A DNA stretch of 64,000 nt from NCBI GenBank assembly GCA_020726505.1, contig JAHLEZ010000018.1:1178001-1242000 (forward strand), given 5' to 3'. Below the pieces are notes generated by a model. It saw only the letters and a program-made list of their open reading frames with translations. It made no database searches and was not told the origin of the DNA. The DNA is from Leptodontidium sp. MPI-SDFR-AT-0119 (Eukaryota > Ascomycota > Leotiomycetes > Helotiales > Leptodontidiaceae). Below, in pieces: positions 1 to 10,576 of this stretch; positions within the stretch are counted from its first letter, which is position 1, and every line of letters begins with the position of its first letter. The translations under genes were made by a program, and so were the position numbers.

Positions 1-1
1 C

Positions 2-820
2 TTATTTCACGGAATACCAATGTGGATCGGTAATATTGCTGGAGATGTCAATGGTGCTCAAATCACCTTTGCTCTGTCCGTCTCCTCATGGTACCATCGC
101 ACAGACCCAGAGCATTACATGTATGTGTCAACCTCATGCCGGCGAAAGAGCCATCTGCCTTCCTGGACTTGGGCGGGATGGCAGGGAATCGTTACTTGGC
201 GCGCGCCTCCCAACCTCGAACATTGCGCCTACATGAGTGATCTTATCCAAGCTAAACGTCTAAATCTACTCTGGGCTCCAGACATTTCCCTTCACCATCC
301 CAACCGTCCGGGCTCTATTCGGCTTCTGGATACGCATTCTGCCGACCGGCTTACGAGTGAGGCGCCGACCTTGATTGAAATTAAGAGCCCGTTCATTCTG
401 GATTCCTTTCAAAGAGTGGAAGACACTAATAAACAGTGGTCGTGGGTCCGACGAGTTGGTAGACCCGGTCGTGAAGAGCACACGTCTGAAAGCTACGGCT
501 GGGACGCGAAATGGTACAGGATACGGCGCCGACTATCCTGTGTTGCCATGTCCGTCCCGACGACCGAGCACGAATGGACCGCGAAGCATAACTCTGGGGA
601 ATTTGTTAGCGTCCTGATGTTTGCAGGGGAAAATCTTCAGAATGAACACGGAACTGCTCGTTTCCTGACACTACGGAGGGTAGTATCTGCAACCGACCGC
701 TGGGAGAGAGTCGGCACGCTCTATCTGATAACTCCATTTTTGGGGAAGTGTCCGAACAATCAAGTCATGTTCAAAAAGATACCTGCAAGTAGACAGAGCC
801 AGAGGATAGTAATTCAATAG
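2..820 (+). CDS. HET-domain protein, C-terminal part (5' end outside window)
   Basis: The reading frame is open from the left edge to a stop at 818-820, so this is the 3' part of a gene that starts outside. About 272 residues are visible. The segment HLPSWTWAGWQG matches the PSWSWAGW motif found after the HET domain in fungal heterokaryon-incompatibility proteins. The end (FVSVLMFAGENLQ, then RRVVSATDRWERVGTLYLI) has the layout of a HET C-terminal region, where a hydrophobic strand is followed by a 'rigorous version of the gene' type R-R-V-G-x-L/F end. The N-terminal HET motifs (ALSYxWG, DxxCINQ) are not in the window. HET proteins trigger cell death when unlike hyphae fuse. The family assignment rests on the C-terminal motif only, and whether the missing 5' part is intact is unknown. 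Confidence 0.6.
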   Translation, partial: LFHGIPMWIGNIAGDVNGAQITFALSVSSWYHRTDPEHYMYVSTSCRRKSHLPSWTWAGWQGIVTWRAPPNLEHCAYMSDLIQAKRLNLLWAPDISLHHPNRPGSIRLLDTHSADRLTSEAPTLIEIKSPFILDSFQRVEDTNKQWSWVRRVGRPGREEHTSESYGWDAKWYRIRRRLSCVAMSVPTTEHEWTAKHNSGEFVSVLMFAGENLQNEHGTARFLTLRRVVSATDRWERVGTLYLITPFLGKCPNNQVMFKKIPASRQSQRIVIQ

Positions 821-1500
821 GACGTTCTATCTAGGTTACAAAGGGAAATGGTAATATCAGTGGGGGGCACTGATGAGATACCTGCGAGGAGGGTGAGTTG
901 TGATTGAGTTGTACAGTTACTACGTTACGAAGAGCTAGAGAGGCTTATCGTACAACGGATGCTTTTGGCCGCTTGATTTGTGTTGGAATGTGCGATGTAT
1001 TGTGGTATTGTGAGTAAATGAAATCTTTCAAGGGTTACATATGTATAAGTATGTTTTGTGTCAAACCTTATAGCATAGAACAAGTAATAGCAGATTAGCC
1101 TCAGCGGCGAGCTGAGAGGATCTTGAAATCCGTAAGGTGACTCTTAGAAGAAAAAGGACCAAACCAGTTGTTGCTTAGTATTAAGAGATGCTAACGTGCA
1201 ACTTAGATACAGTACTAGGTATATTTGAAAGGTTTCCACTTCTGGGATCCTTGAGTGCTTGTTTGGGCTTCTTGAGCATCGTCGTCAAAACTTAGAAATT
1301 AGACGAATTTAATAAGAACGGTTGTATTAGGCTTAGTGTGATTAGCTAAGTAACAGGAAGGCAAAATCACATTATAAGATGCTCAGGATGCTCAGGCGAG
1401 TTGCTGAGCAAAAGGGTGAGTCGAGGGTGACTAGCGCCTGAGCAAGACCGGAAGCTTACTAACCCCGTGCGATGTACAAGAAAGAGAAAATTGATCCATA
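821..1500. other. Intergenic, AT-rich, no gene seen
   Basis: No convincing open frame or family similarity. Around 1380-1450 there are several GCTCAGG/GCTGAG-type short words, possibly a decayed start of the repeat array that is clear from 1519. Confidence 0.5.
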
Positions 1501-1518
1501 GTACCTAAAAATACAACT

Positions 1519-2160
1519 CTGCGAACGACTAATGATATAGCTACGCAAGTTTTAGCTTGAACATTGAATAACACGACACTGCAATTTCAGTCTCAGGAGA
1601 GGAGTCTTTTGTTCGTCAGGCCCACAGCTGACGAAACACAGCCTTAAGACATACACAGTCGCACAACGTTCAGGGAGTGTTATGTGATGGCAACAACACA
1701 GCCATGTTATGTCTCAGCGCATAGAAACCTCGCTCGCTTGTTCTCCTCGATAAGGCGAACCAAGCGTGCTAACAATGCAATCCACCGAGGCAGATCTTAG
1801 TCTCAACGGAGGCGATCTTTCCTCGAGAGGCAGCCTTTAGCACGGCAGAGCACGGCAGGTAGCACTGCAATTTTAGTCTTAGCAAGAACATTCCCTCTCA
1901 GGTCAGGTACCCATACAAAGCAACTACGGCCACAATAGCAGGCCCGGTATATGCGGCTCCGGAAAAGGTGAAATTTAAAGTGTGAGTACTGTATTGTAAC
2001 TTTAGTCTTAGTGCAGGAGTGTTTTGTCCATTAGGGCTCACAGCTGACCGGAGCACTACGTGCTTCCTTCTCAGCACATACCATACACTACTCCAGTATG
2101 CATAGCAAATATTCTGTCAATCATTCGGCCTGACAGCAGTGCAAATTTAGTCCCAGAATA
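1519..2160 (+). repeat. Degenerate interspersed repeat array, cluster 1
   Basis: Four diverged copies of the core CACTGCAATTTTAGTCTCAG begin near 1577, 1863, 1992 and 2137, all in the same orientation and separated by 130-290 bp of unlike sequence. The first three have longer matches to the first three members of the second cluster. An ACGACTAAT..ATAGCTAC block precedes the 1577 core and the 9065 core. CATT.CCTC follows the 1863 and 9202 cores. GGCTCACAGCTG followed by GAGCAC lies after the 1992 and 9301 cores. The two clusters therefore look like two copies of one ancestral array. No coding potential is seen. Confidence 0.75.
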
Positions 2161-2482
2161 AGGTTATCGCAGTTGCTTTAATTAATCCTTATCGATTCGA
2201 AGTCAGTAACCCCCTTGATTCAAGCTTGTCACAGCAAGTAATTTAAGAAGCCACCCCCTGCAAGGCTATATGATATTTTCTAACTAGTTAAACGCTAACT
2301 GACAAGGGCCCCGAAAAGTAAAATGCAAAAACCATCTACTAATTTGAATGTACTACCTCCTCATTTCTTCAATCGTATCTCCTTGCTTTCGCAATTTAAA
2401 AAAAAAAAAAAAAGGACCAAGTAATCTTCTCAACTGTCTCAATCTTATGCCGCAAAGATCACTGTAGAAGTCACTGTACAAC

Positions 2483-2502
2483 TCTATCCCCTTAACTGCC
2501 AG
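2483..2502 (+). repeat. Left terminal inverted repeat of the piggyBac relic
   Basis: TCTATCCCCTTAACTGCCAG, the exact reverse complement of 4494-4513. It contains TTAA at 2492-2495. Confidence 0.85.
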
Positions 2503-2645
2503 AAGCACCCAAAGCACCCTCCGATTCAGGGGGGTTGCTATCACTACAGGGCCCGTGCGGTGCGGGGCAGGATAAACAAAAACATCAACAACTCTATTTT
2601 CCCACTTATTTCCTCACCAAAATACCTTACCTTAAATACAATACT

Positions 2646-4377
2646 ATGGCCGAATACGCAACACATGATCCTACTGATACAGGGACTCTCCGTCCAAATG
2701 CAGAGCCTCTACAGAATACAGGTGCTACTTTTCACCCCATGGAGCTAGAAGACTTCGATTTTGAGGTCCATTTGCCTGAGGATTGCTCTCCAGAAGATCC
2801 TATTTCCCTCTTCACTTAATACTACAACGAAGACATGATTGATGCAATCGTTTTAGTTACAAACTCTTATTAACTAAGTTGCTCAGAGAATGACTTACTA
2901 CTAAACTCTCGTGTAAAGGATTGGTTTGATACTTGCCGCGAAGAAATCTACTTGTATTTAGCCTTTTGTATTTACATGACTGTGTACCCTCTTAATATTA
3001 TTAAGGACTACTAGAATACGGCTATTTTAACTCCTTTTCACCTGATTACGAAGGTCTTTTCACGTAATCGATTCCAAGCTTTACGACGACGATTCCGAGT
3101 CTTAAGTGACGAAGATGCCCATGTGTTTGAAAGAGTACCCTCCCCACCTAATTTTAAGTGTACTGGACTAATATTTACATAGACGGAACCGCTTAATACT
3201 CATATTCAAAACGTCAACTTGAAGTTCTAGAAACCTGGCCGTGATTTAGCTATCGACGAAGCTATTTAACGGTACATAGGCCGATTAAAGGTTATTACAA
3301 CGATACCTAATAAACCTACTCCTACCGGCATTAAGATTTGGGTGATTGCATAGCAAGGCTTTTTTTTACGGTAGCTTTACCACCAACTAGGAAAGGGTGG
3401 AGGTGCTTTTGGAGTCAAAAAAATCAAAGGTCTAAATGCTACACAGTCTATTGTACTATCACTTTTAAATCAACTTCTAGAGGCTATGTATCACGTCTAC
3501 CTTGATAATCTCTTTACGTCTACTTAACTACTCGAATATCTCCGGAAAGAAGGCTTTGCGGCAACTGGCACTTGTAGAGTCAATTCAGGTGTTATCTAGG
3601 ATCTCGTTGACCTTAAGAAAACGCGGCAAAAAGGGCCTAATGCGATGCCCTGGGGTACTATAGTTACTTTCCCTACAGAGTCGGAAAACGTACTTTATGC
3701 CGGCTTCTAAGATGGGGCATTTGCTCTAGCTATGTCAACATTTTGGGATGGTAAAACCAAGGTTTTACGGGTACGAAAACGACCAAAAGAGACTGCCGGA
3801 AATGTAAAGGTCTCTCGGAAACCCTTTGGAAATCACCCTACCAAAAAACTCGCCATTCCAGAGCTTTTTGACGAATACAACTATTATATGGGAGATGTTG
3901 ACGTAGGGGATCAACTTTAGGGGCATAATGGAGGCCTTAGGCGTTTACGAAGAGGCCCAATTCAAGCTCTCCATTAATATATGCTCTTAGTAGTTCTCAC
4001 TAATTGCTATTTGATATGTCGATACTCCGAATACAAGCTTCAGAACGTCAAATTAAGGTCGCAAGACGATTTTCGCCTTCAGCTTATTGAAGCATTAATC
4101 GCTATAGGAAAGGATGCGCCTAGATCCCGAAAACGACAGGTTTCAGAGCTATTTAGAACCTCTTTATCAATCCCTCTTCATTGCCATGAGCTTGTCAAAA
4201 TGCCGACGAAAGCAAACTGTCGAACATACTAAGGGGGAAGGATTAGAGACAGATCAATCAAAAGAGTGGCTCTAGCTGAAGTTGCTAATAATTCTGGCCG
4301 ATCTAGTAGAAGAGTCACTTCTACATTCGGATGTAAACAATGTCAGGTCCACCTTTGTAAAGCAAATAATTGTTTTG
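2646..4377 (+). pseudogene. piggyBac (DDE_Tnp_1_7) transposase, multiply broken
   Basis: The frame begins at ATG 2646 and shows the acidic N-terminus ending ..EDCSPEDPISLFT, followed after a stop by YYNEDMIDAIV, the usual start of the piggyBac domain. Downstream the conserved pieces appear in order: DLAIDEAI (about 3243), YHVYLDNLFTS (about 3490; catalytic D in YLDN), then IPELFDEYNYYMGDVDVGDQ (about 3860-3917). The end carries the C-terminal cysteine-rich zinc domain TFGCKQCQVHLCKANNCF (about 4324-4377). At least ten in-frame stops and some frame changes interrupt it, so it cannot encode an active transposase. Many stops are one C-to-T or G-to-A change from the expected codon. It is flanked by the TIRs given separately. 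Confidence 0.85.
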
Positions 4378-4493
4378 CGTTGTATTATAATAATTAGCTG
4401 TAGAATACACTGAATTTGGATGACTGCCTGTAATTTTAGTGTTCGTCGCTTAATTTAGGGTATCGTTACAGGGGCCTTCAGTGGGTCAAAACT

Positions 4494-4513
4494 CTGGCAG
4501 TTAAGGGGATAGA
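4494..4513 (-). repeat. Right terminal inverted repeat of the piggyBac relic
   Basis: Exact inverted copy of 2483-2502, with TTAA at 4501-4504. Confidence 0.85.
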
Positions 4514-4637
4514 ATCACCCCGTAATTGAATTCATCTCTTAGTTACGTTGGACGGCGCTGCCCCTGGCGGCCGCGACTTTAACAGCCATTTCCGTAGCTG
4601 CGTCCGCAATGCGTATTTTTTGAGTCTCGCAGTATCC

Positions 4638-5486
4638 TTATATAACCCCATGGGCTTCTCCCATCGGTATTTGATTGCGCAGAGCCTCCAAAACCTGCTC
4701 TGCCGTCGTAAATTCCTTCGTCTAACAGCCCATGATAACCTTACCTCCAACAAACCCCGTCACGTCTGGACACTGCCTCTGACTGAAAAGTGGATTTACT
4801 CTGTCCGCATAATCTAGATCATGGTCGCCCTTACCGAGAAAAGTCCGAGTCCGGTAGGGCCAGTACCCAGTAAGGATCGTGTAGAAGATTGATCCAAGGC
4901 TGAATATGTCGAGGGCTGGGGTGGTCTCAAAGCCTTGGGTAGGGTCGTAAAAAGGGTCATTGGGGAGCTGGTTCCCGTCCAGTCCCGGCTCATCGCGTGC
5001 CGCTCCGCCGAAATCACAGAGCAACAGATCGAGGGATCCTGGTGCTGTTTCGAGCAGAAGAAAGTTTTCAGGACGAAGATCCGAATGTATCACTCCGCGG
5101 CTGTGGATGTAGGCGACAGCTTCCGTCGATTGGTGGCCACTTCTTGCGCTGGGAAAGCTCGATTGATGCATTGTTCGAGTTGATGTAGGCTTGGAGGTTG
5201 CCGTGGCTTGCCTCGCCGAGTAGCAACCCTTTGCCCTGCTCTCCTAGATATCTGGGAATGCCCATTAATAAACACGAGCATCCATATCCTGCTAGTGGCC
5301 CACATACCTCACAATCCTCGGGTGAGGTCCTAACCGCTGGAGAATCGGCGCTTCAATGGAGAAGGCGAGCTTCACCTGCTTGGCAACCGCTTCGTGATCC
5401 GTCTCCATTGGAGATTTAAGAAATACACCCGGCCGGATTCGGGAGCCGGTGGACGTTGAGCCAATGCATTTAAGGAGTTCTGCCAT
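4638..5486 (-). pseudogene. Protein kinase-like gene, broken by a frameshift and a nonsense codon
   Basis: Exon 1 (5486-5308, ATG start) ends ..GPHPRIVR. A 56-bp GT-AG intron (5252-5307) joins it to YLGEQGKGLLLGEASHGNLQAYI. Further on come the catalytic loop HSDLRPENFLL (HxD, with N five residues later), the DFGG metal-binding motif and an LDIFSLGSIFYTILTGYWPY helix, all standard for a eukaryotic kinase fold. Two lesions disable it. A one-base shift lies near 5140 between ELSQRKKW and HQSTEAVAYIH. A TAG stands where TGG (W) is expected after KVIMGC near 4730; beyond it the frame continues as TKEFTTAEQVLEALRNQIP to a stop at 4638. No GT-AG intron can repair the frameshift. Such short kinase-domain genes are common in fungal accessory regions near HET genes. 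Function is inferred from the fold only. Confidence 0.8.
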
Positions 5487-5576
5487 TGTACGAAATGGTG
5501 CGGAAAGAATTTGAAGCGCGCAGAGGCGAGGCTATGATTGTCACGAAGCTTTTGACCCTTTCGAACCCGAACCGTG

Positions 5577-5897
5577 CTACTGGTAAGTTCGTTTCGTACG
5601 GATCTCTTCTGCTATCTCCTTCAACAACCGATGCCCTGGGGAATAACCACTGATTGCCAATTCTTTAATCCACTTAAGAAGAACATTCTCTGGTGCGTAT
5701 GAAAGTTTCTGTTGTTGCTGGCGCGCGTGAGAACGTAATGAGCCTCCGTTGACGCGACGCGTCACAGTATCTTTAGACACCCCTAGCTTCTTTGCAGCTT
5801 CGTACGGAGACTTATATAGCCGAGACTAGACTCTTAATCCTGCTTTATTAACTAGAGTATCGATTTCAGCTGCCGTTTGGCTTTTTCGGCCTACCAT
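5577..5897 (-). pseudogene. Fot1/pogo (Tc1-mariner) transposase, N-terminal fragment
   Basis: On the minus strand the frame starts at ATG 5897 (MVGRKSQTAAEIDTLV), contains one TAG after AGLRV, and continues through YKSPYEAAKKLGVSKDTVTRR and ENVLLKWIKELAISGYSP. This is the N-terminal helix-turn-helix (psq/CENP-B-like) DNA-binding part of a Fot1/pogo transposase. About 105 residues remain and the DDE catalytic domain is absent. It lies between the dead kinase and the intact HET gene. It differs from the larger Fot1 relic at 22 kb in being much less mutated. Confidence 0.75.
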
Positions 5898-6115
5898 TGT
5901 TGAATTATTTCAAGTTTTAATGAGGTGATCCTCCCGCCATTAGACGCATTACTTAGATGCATCACGTGATGACTGACGTTAGTCCGATTCGAACCAGGAG
6001 TTGGAAAGCAAATGCCCGAGCCCTCTTCTACCCCCAGCGCCCCAACGTGAACGTAGCTTTTGAGGCCTTCTGCGTCGCCTGCGTTTGCTGATTCCTCCAG
6101 GCGATTATTTGCTAT

Positions 6116-8103
6116 ATGCCTAAGAAAAAGAAGGCCGATGCCCACTCCGGGGCCGGGCCTGCAGGTAAGTTCCGCATGGACAGCGTTGCTGCGACCAGCT
6201 TGCTCACTCAGCTCCTGAAGTGCATCTGGATTACCAGTACAAGCCGCTCAAGGGCGTGCATCCGATCAGACTGATTGCATTGCAGCCCGCAAAGCACGAT
6301 CTGCAAGAGCTCAAGTGCGATATCATCCATGCAGACATTGGAGTGGGCGCGAAGAAGCAGCGTCCGCTCTATACGGCGCTATCGTACGCCTGGGGGGACT
6401 CAAGTCTGACACATGTTCTTCATTGCGGGGCCTCCAAGATCAGGATCACGGCCAGTTTGCATGCTGCACTTCTGAACTTGCGGTATACGAAGGGAAATCA
6501 TTTAATATGGGCGGACGCAGTGTGCATCAACCAGGCCGACCAGGCGGAAAAGACACAGCAGATTAAGAAGATGATTTGGGTGTATGCGATGGCCAGGCTG
6601 GTGGCATGTTTTCTTGGAGAAGAGTATGACGACGGCGACAAGGCTCTATGGTGTATACAAGAGCTTGCGAAGGCACCTACGAGTAGCGAAGAGCATGCCA
6701 TGGTGATGGAGGAGCATGTCCGTCAGACGGTCGGTTCCGTTTTCGGACTGCAGAGTCTACAACCATTATCCAGGTTTTTTAGAAGATCATGGTTCTCCCG
6801 GAAATGGGTCATTCAGGAGTCTGCAGCAGCGTTGAAATCCATAGTTGTGTGCGGTGCTGTAAGAGTCTCCTGGGAAGACTTTATCGCTGGTGTGCAGGTA
6901 TTGCTCGACCGAAAGTCCATGCCGTGGGACATCGATGAGGACGACATAGATCGCAATACATTGGTATCGCTGGCTAAGATTGATCACTTGCGAACCCAAT
7001 GGATGCGGAGGTGCGTGCATCGCGGCTGTGTTTCAAATCCAAGCCTACCAAGTTTACTTAGCGAATTCGAGAGCTTCGACTGCTCCGATGAGAGGGATCA
7101 CATTTTCGCACTTATCGGTATTGCAGAGGCTGTTCCCACCATATCCGCTTCTATCAATACGGGAAAATATGCTTGGACTGCGACAGAGCTAAAGGAACCG
7201 ACCTTTGTGGATTACAATTATCATCCAACAGAAGTGTACAAGTCGTTTGCGAAGGATTGCTTCAAAGCAGCCGACTCGTACTCTCTACTCAATTGCGCAG
7301 GCGCTTTTTATAGGGTTTTCATCGAAGAAGAAGACGATATTTTGCCTTCCTGGGTTCCTGATTGGAGAGCCAAATCGAGGTTCAAGCCTTTTCTGTCAAA
7401 CAAATTTAAATCAGGGATTCGCTCCAATGAAGTACAGTCGATAATGGTCGTCAGAGACTGCTTAATATCCCGAGGACTCAGTATCGACACCATCACTTCT
7501 TGCTCATCAGGTCTAGTCGCCTATGACCTCTCTTCACAAGATATCCCCAAGTTAATCAGAGACTGCGGCCAGATTCTCAATCCTGACTTCTTCACCGAAC
7601 AATACCAAGCTAGCGAAAGTTCGAAATCCCGCGACTTAGCAATGGCACTCATAGCTGGAGGCGCCTTCCACAACCAGTCATCTCACAAATTCGACCAACT
7701 CGACAAATTCGACACGAAAGCTCTCCAGCAGTCCATAGAAGGCTTCAACGAGATTGTGAAAGGCATTTGCAGCTTTCCTAAGGGAGAAGACGACCCAAAG
7801 TGTCCCTTGTGGTCGCTGTGGTGGTCTAATGCGGCCTTGAAGTATATGGAAATGGCCATCGTCGCCATGCAAGGACGGAGGTTTTTCATCACCAGCAGAG
7901 GACTCCTCGGTATCGGGCCAGGACGTCTGGGGCCAGGCCATACAGTCGCGGTGCTATTCGGCCTCCGAACTCCTTTCGTGATTGAGCTGCTAACAGGCAA
8001 TTTTGAAGCAAGACTGATGGGGGATGCGTATGTATATGGTGTAATGGATGGAGAGGCCTTTAACATGCCTGAGGCTGCAGAACGTGAATTTGCATTTCTC
8101 TAA
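6116..8103 (+). CDS. HET-domain heterokaryon-incompatibility protein, intact
   Basis: Two exons: 6116-6164 (ATG, MPKKKKADAHSG), a 47-bp intron (6165-6211), then 6212-8103; 646 residues. The frame beginning at the GTG at 6220 has no ATG, and the upstream exon supplies a clean start and joins in phase. HET motifs are complete: YTALSYAWGD at residues 70-79 and LIWADAVCINQ at 114-124, then RKWVIQES and a C-terminal half with ILPSWVPDWR and RRFFITSRGLLGIGP. The final segment, GDAYVYGVMDGEA, is typical of the large HET proteins. The domain alone can induce death of fused hyphae; the partner that triggers it is unknown here. No TM or NACHT/WD40 part is seen. It sits between transposon debris and the second repeat array. 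Confidence 0.9.
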
Positions 8104-9009
8104 AAAATTGAACCTCCTAAGCAGTACCTAGATCGTAAAAGCAAATCGCCAAGCAGTTTTCTAGTATGCCTCTATAAATATATCGCAAAGACATATGCAG
8201 CACATCGGATTGCCGGTTTTCAATAAAAAGTAAATGTAAGGTGGTTTAGGTACTGAATAGGACGTAGTGTAAAACTCAACACTACTTCTACTTATAGTAA
8301 TCCTGATGGTTATCATGACGAATCTAACGTCACCTGGACTCCGCTAAGTACAGCTATCATTTGAAGCTGAATTCTTTTAGTTTTTTGAATGGATTTTAAA
8401 TCAAATAAGCTGATGTTCTTTTGGCTTACAAATTCAACATCTTGGGTTCTACGTTCGGGATCCTTCTAAGTGGAAGGTTACGGGCTGGTTCTACAACGGC
8501 AGGTCGAAGAGTACATGATTTAGGAGCACCTGCTGGAGCGTGTCTACCGGAACATAAACATACTGGTGAACGTTTTGAGGATCGCATTTATTTCTCTGGA
8601 CAACTTCTACTCTCCTGCTCTCTCGCCAAGTCCTCCCTCAGTTGCAAAGTCTGTAAAGGTGTTGTTCTCATGTGCGTGTAGTTCTTGCGCCTACCCGTTG
8701 ACGCCTTGTACGACAACTTTTGTTAGGCCTATCATGCTCCCGCTACGTTTCAACCGTAGATTTATTGTCCCTCCCAGGGTCATTTGTCACAGCTTGGTAG
8801 TTGTGTCAAATCAGAGATATGTCGTCGAGAATGCAGGGTATTTAGCTGTCAACGCCTGGCCATTGTTGTATCCTCATCTGCGACAGAGAACGGTCTCAAA
8901 TGACATCGCAATACTCTCGTGATAGGCTCAGTCAGTGCAGTCGAAAAATAATCATTTGAAGCCGAGATATCTGTCTCAGCAGAAGGAAGACAATCCTACT
9001 CCAGAAACG
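8104..9009. other. Intergenic, no gene supported
   Basis: AT-rich 3' flank of the HET gene. A 118-codon open frame at 8566-8922 has no recognisable domain or composition. A piece of repeat-like sequence (CTGTCTCAGCAGAAGG, about 8971) marks the approach to the second array. Confidence 0.5.
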
Positions 9010-10110
9010 ACTAATAATGTAGCTACCTACATACGCATGTTTTAAGCCGCTAGTTTAATAACTTAATACTTTAATTTCAGTCTCAGTAAAAGGCATTCTA
9101 TTCTTCTCCCCCCTTAGAATTACGAGCTAGTCTCGATGCCGAAACCCATGTTCAGCCTCACTGGAATTTTGGCTCCGAGTCAGAAGCTCCGCTCCGGGCT
9201 GCACTGCAATTTTAGACTCAGCAGGACCATTTCCCTCAGCAAGTGGTCATCAAACCCCAACTAAACATTCAATCGCGGGCGTGCCGGAAAGGAGGGGAGC
9301 ACTTCATTTTTAGTTTCAACGGAGGAGTGTTTTTCTCATCAGGCTCACAGCTGGCCCGAGCACAACGAGTCCAGGGTTTCCCCATTCATGCACTGCATTT
9401 TTAGTATCGGAAGAGGGCATAGAATACGCCTCTGTGGATGGCCACTACCTAGTCCTGATATGGCCACACACATATGCAGAATCTGGTACAGAGGGGAGGT
9501 CGGTGACACTGCAATTTTAGGCTCCGCACGGGGGGTGTCGGGGCTAGTCAACCTCACCGCTGGCAGAGCACAGAATGGGCCGCCCCGCCGCCATGTTTGA
9601 TTGGCACACCCCCTGCACGATCAATCAAGCAACCAACCGCGCGAGCCAACACTGCAATTTTAGGCTCAGCAGAAGGCACACCCCCTCCACAAACACGACC
9701 AATGATGGACGAACATACACACAACACTGCAATTTTAGTCTCAGCAGAAGGCACACCATTCTTCTCTTCCGCAAGCCAGTCTCGATGCAGCAAATATGTA
9801 AGATGAGGCTAACCGACATGAGGCGAGTTGCACTGCATTTTTAGTCTCAGCAGACGAGAGAGATTCTTGTTGCTCAGCCTCGTTTATCAAGTTCTACGTT
9901 CGATGGTGGGGGGCACTGCATTTTTAGTCTGGGAGGGGAGGAAACACTGCTCGAATCATAATTAGTTACTATCTCACCGTACACTGCAATTTTAGTCTGG
10001 GAAGGGAGGAAATACTGGTCAGATCTTGACATCCTGTTGCGGTTCAAAATTACCTTGAGGCTTCTCAACCACTGCACTGCATTTTTAGCCCCAGTGGAGG
10101 GGACCTCCTA
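9010..10110 (+). repeat. Degenerate interspersed repeat array, cluster 2
   Basis: Eleven copies of the core CACTGCAATTTTAGTCTCAG (variants with CATTTTTAG, or GGGAGGGGAGG after TAGTCT) start near 9065, 9202, 9301, 9391, 9507, 9650, 9725, 9831, 9914, 9982 and 10075. All have the same orientation, at intervals of 68-143 bp. Several copies continue as CAGAAGGCACACC. Spacers are mostly unlike each other, though CATTCTTCTC..GTCTCGATGC recurs (9092-9140 and 9758-9790). The first three units match cluster 1 in order. No open frame, terminal inverted repeat or transposase is seen. Confidence 0.8.
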
Positions 10111-10497
10111 CCACGAGGCTGCCCAGTAGGTGGTCAGAACGAAAACTACCCCACTCGATATATTTCCATTGGCTGCCTCTCCTCCACACTGGACTGCTTC
10201 CTGGCAGAAAATTATGTGCATGAGGATGAGGATGACAAAGAGTTGGGCTGACATGAACCTTCATGGCTATGAAAGACTTGGGTGGAGCGTCGAAGAGTAT
10301 TGCTGTTGGGTGGTGAGATGAAAATGATCTTGAGAACGATTCTTTCAAGCGCGTGAATAAATGTACCTATGATTGAGAGAGGGGAGTTGGCACTGGTCGC
10401 CCGATATATACAAATCAATTCAACTCACAAAGCTATATACATCTTCTTCCAAATCATCGAAGTATCTACAGTCCAAACCCGTCAAAGTATTTACTCT

Positions 10498-10529
10498 CCC
10501 CCCCCCCCCCCCCCCCCCACACACACACG
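10498..10529 (+). repeat. Poly(C) tract followed by (AC)n
   Basis: Twenty-one consecutive C, then ACACACACAC. It lies about 50 bp downstream (in the mannanase direction) of the mannanase stop codon. Confidence 0.95.
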
Positions 10530-10576
10530 CAACCCCCCCTTCCTCAATCCACACCCCTGAGAATCCCCGGGCCGCA

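Larger units (their letters stand above)
2483..4513 (+). mobile_element. piggyBac-type DNA transposon relic, RIP-like decay
   Basis: About 2.03 kb bounded by a perfect 20-bp inverted repeat at 2483-2502 and 4494-4513. A TTAA sits inside each end (2492-2495 and 4501-4504); TTAA is the target site of piggyBac transposases. The interior carries a plus-strand transposase-like frame (from 2646) recognisable from end to end but full of stop codons, mostly TAA or TAG where family members carry Q or W. That pattern fits C-to-T/G-to-A RIP. If TTAA is the duplicated target, the true TIR starts at CTGCCAG, and the matching TCTATCCCC/GGGGATAGA flanks outside TTAA need another explanation. Confidence 0.85.

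Noticed and set aside
5960..6060. Possible tRNA on the minus strand (GGTTCGAATC-like T-loop)
   Set aside because: The T-stem does not pair around the loop and no matching A-box, anticodon stem or acceptor stem was found. It overlaps the 5' flank of the HET gene.
8566..8922. 118-codon open frame
   Set aside because: No domain, no codon bias and no splice-supported extension; read as chance.
9065..10095. CRISPR array
   Set aside because: Repeats are too diverged, spacing varies from 68 to 143 bp, and the host is a fungus with spliceosomal introns and no cas genes.
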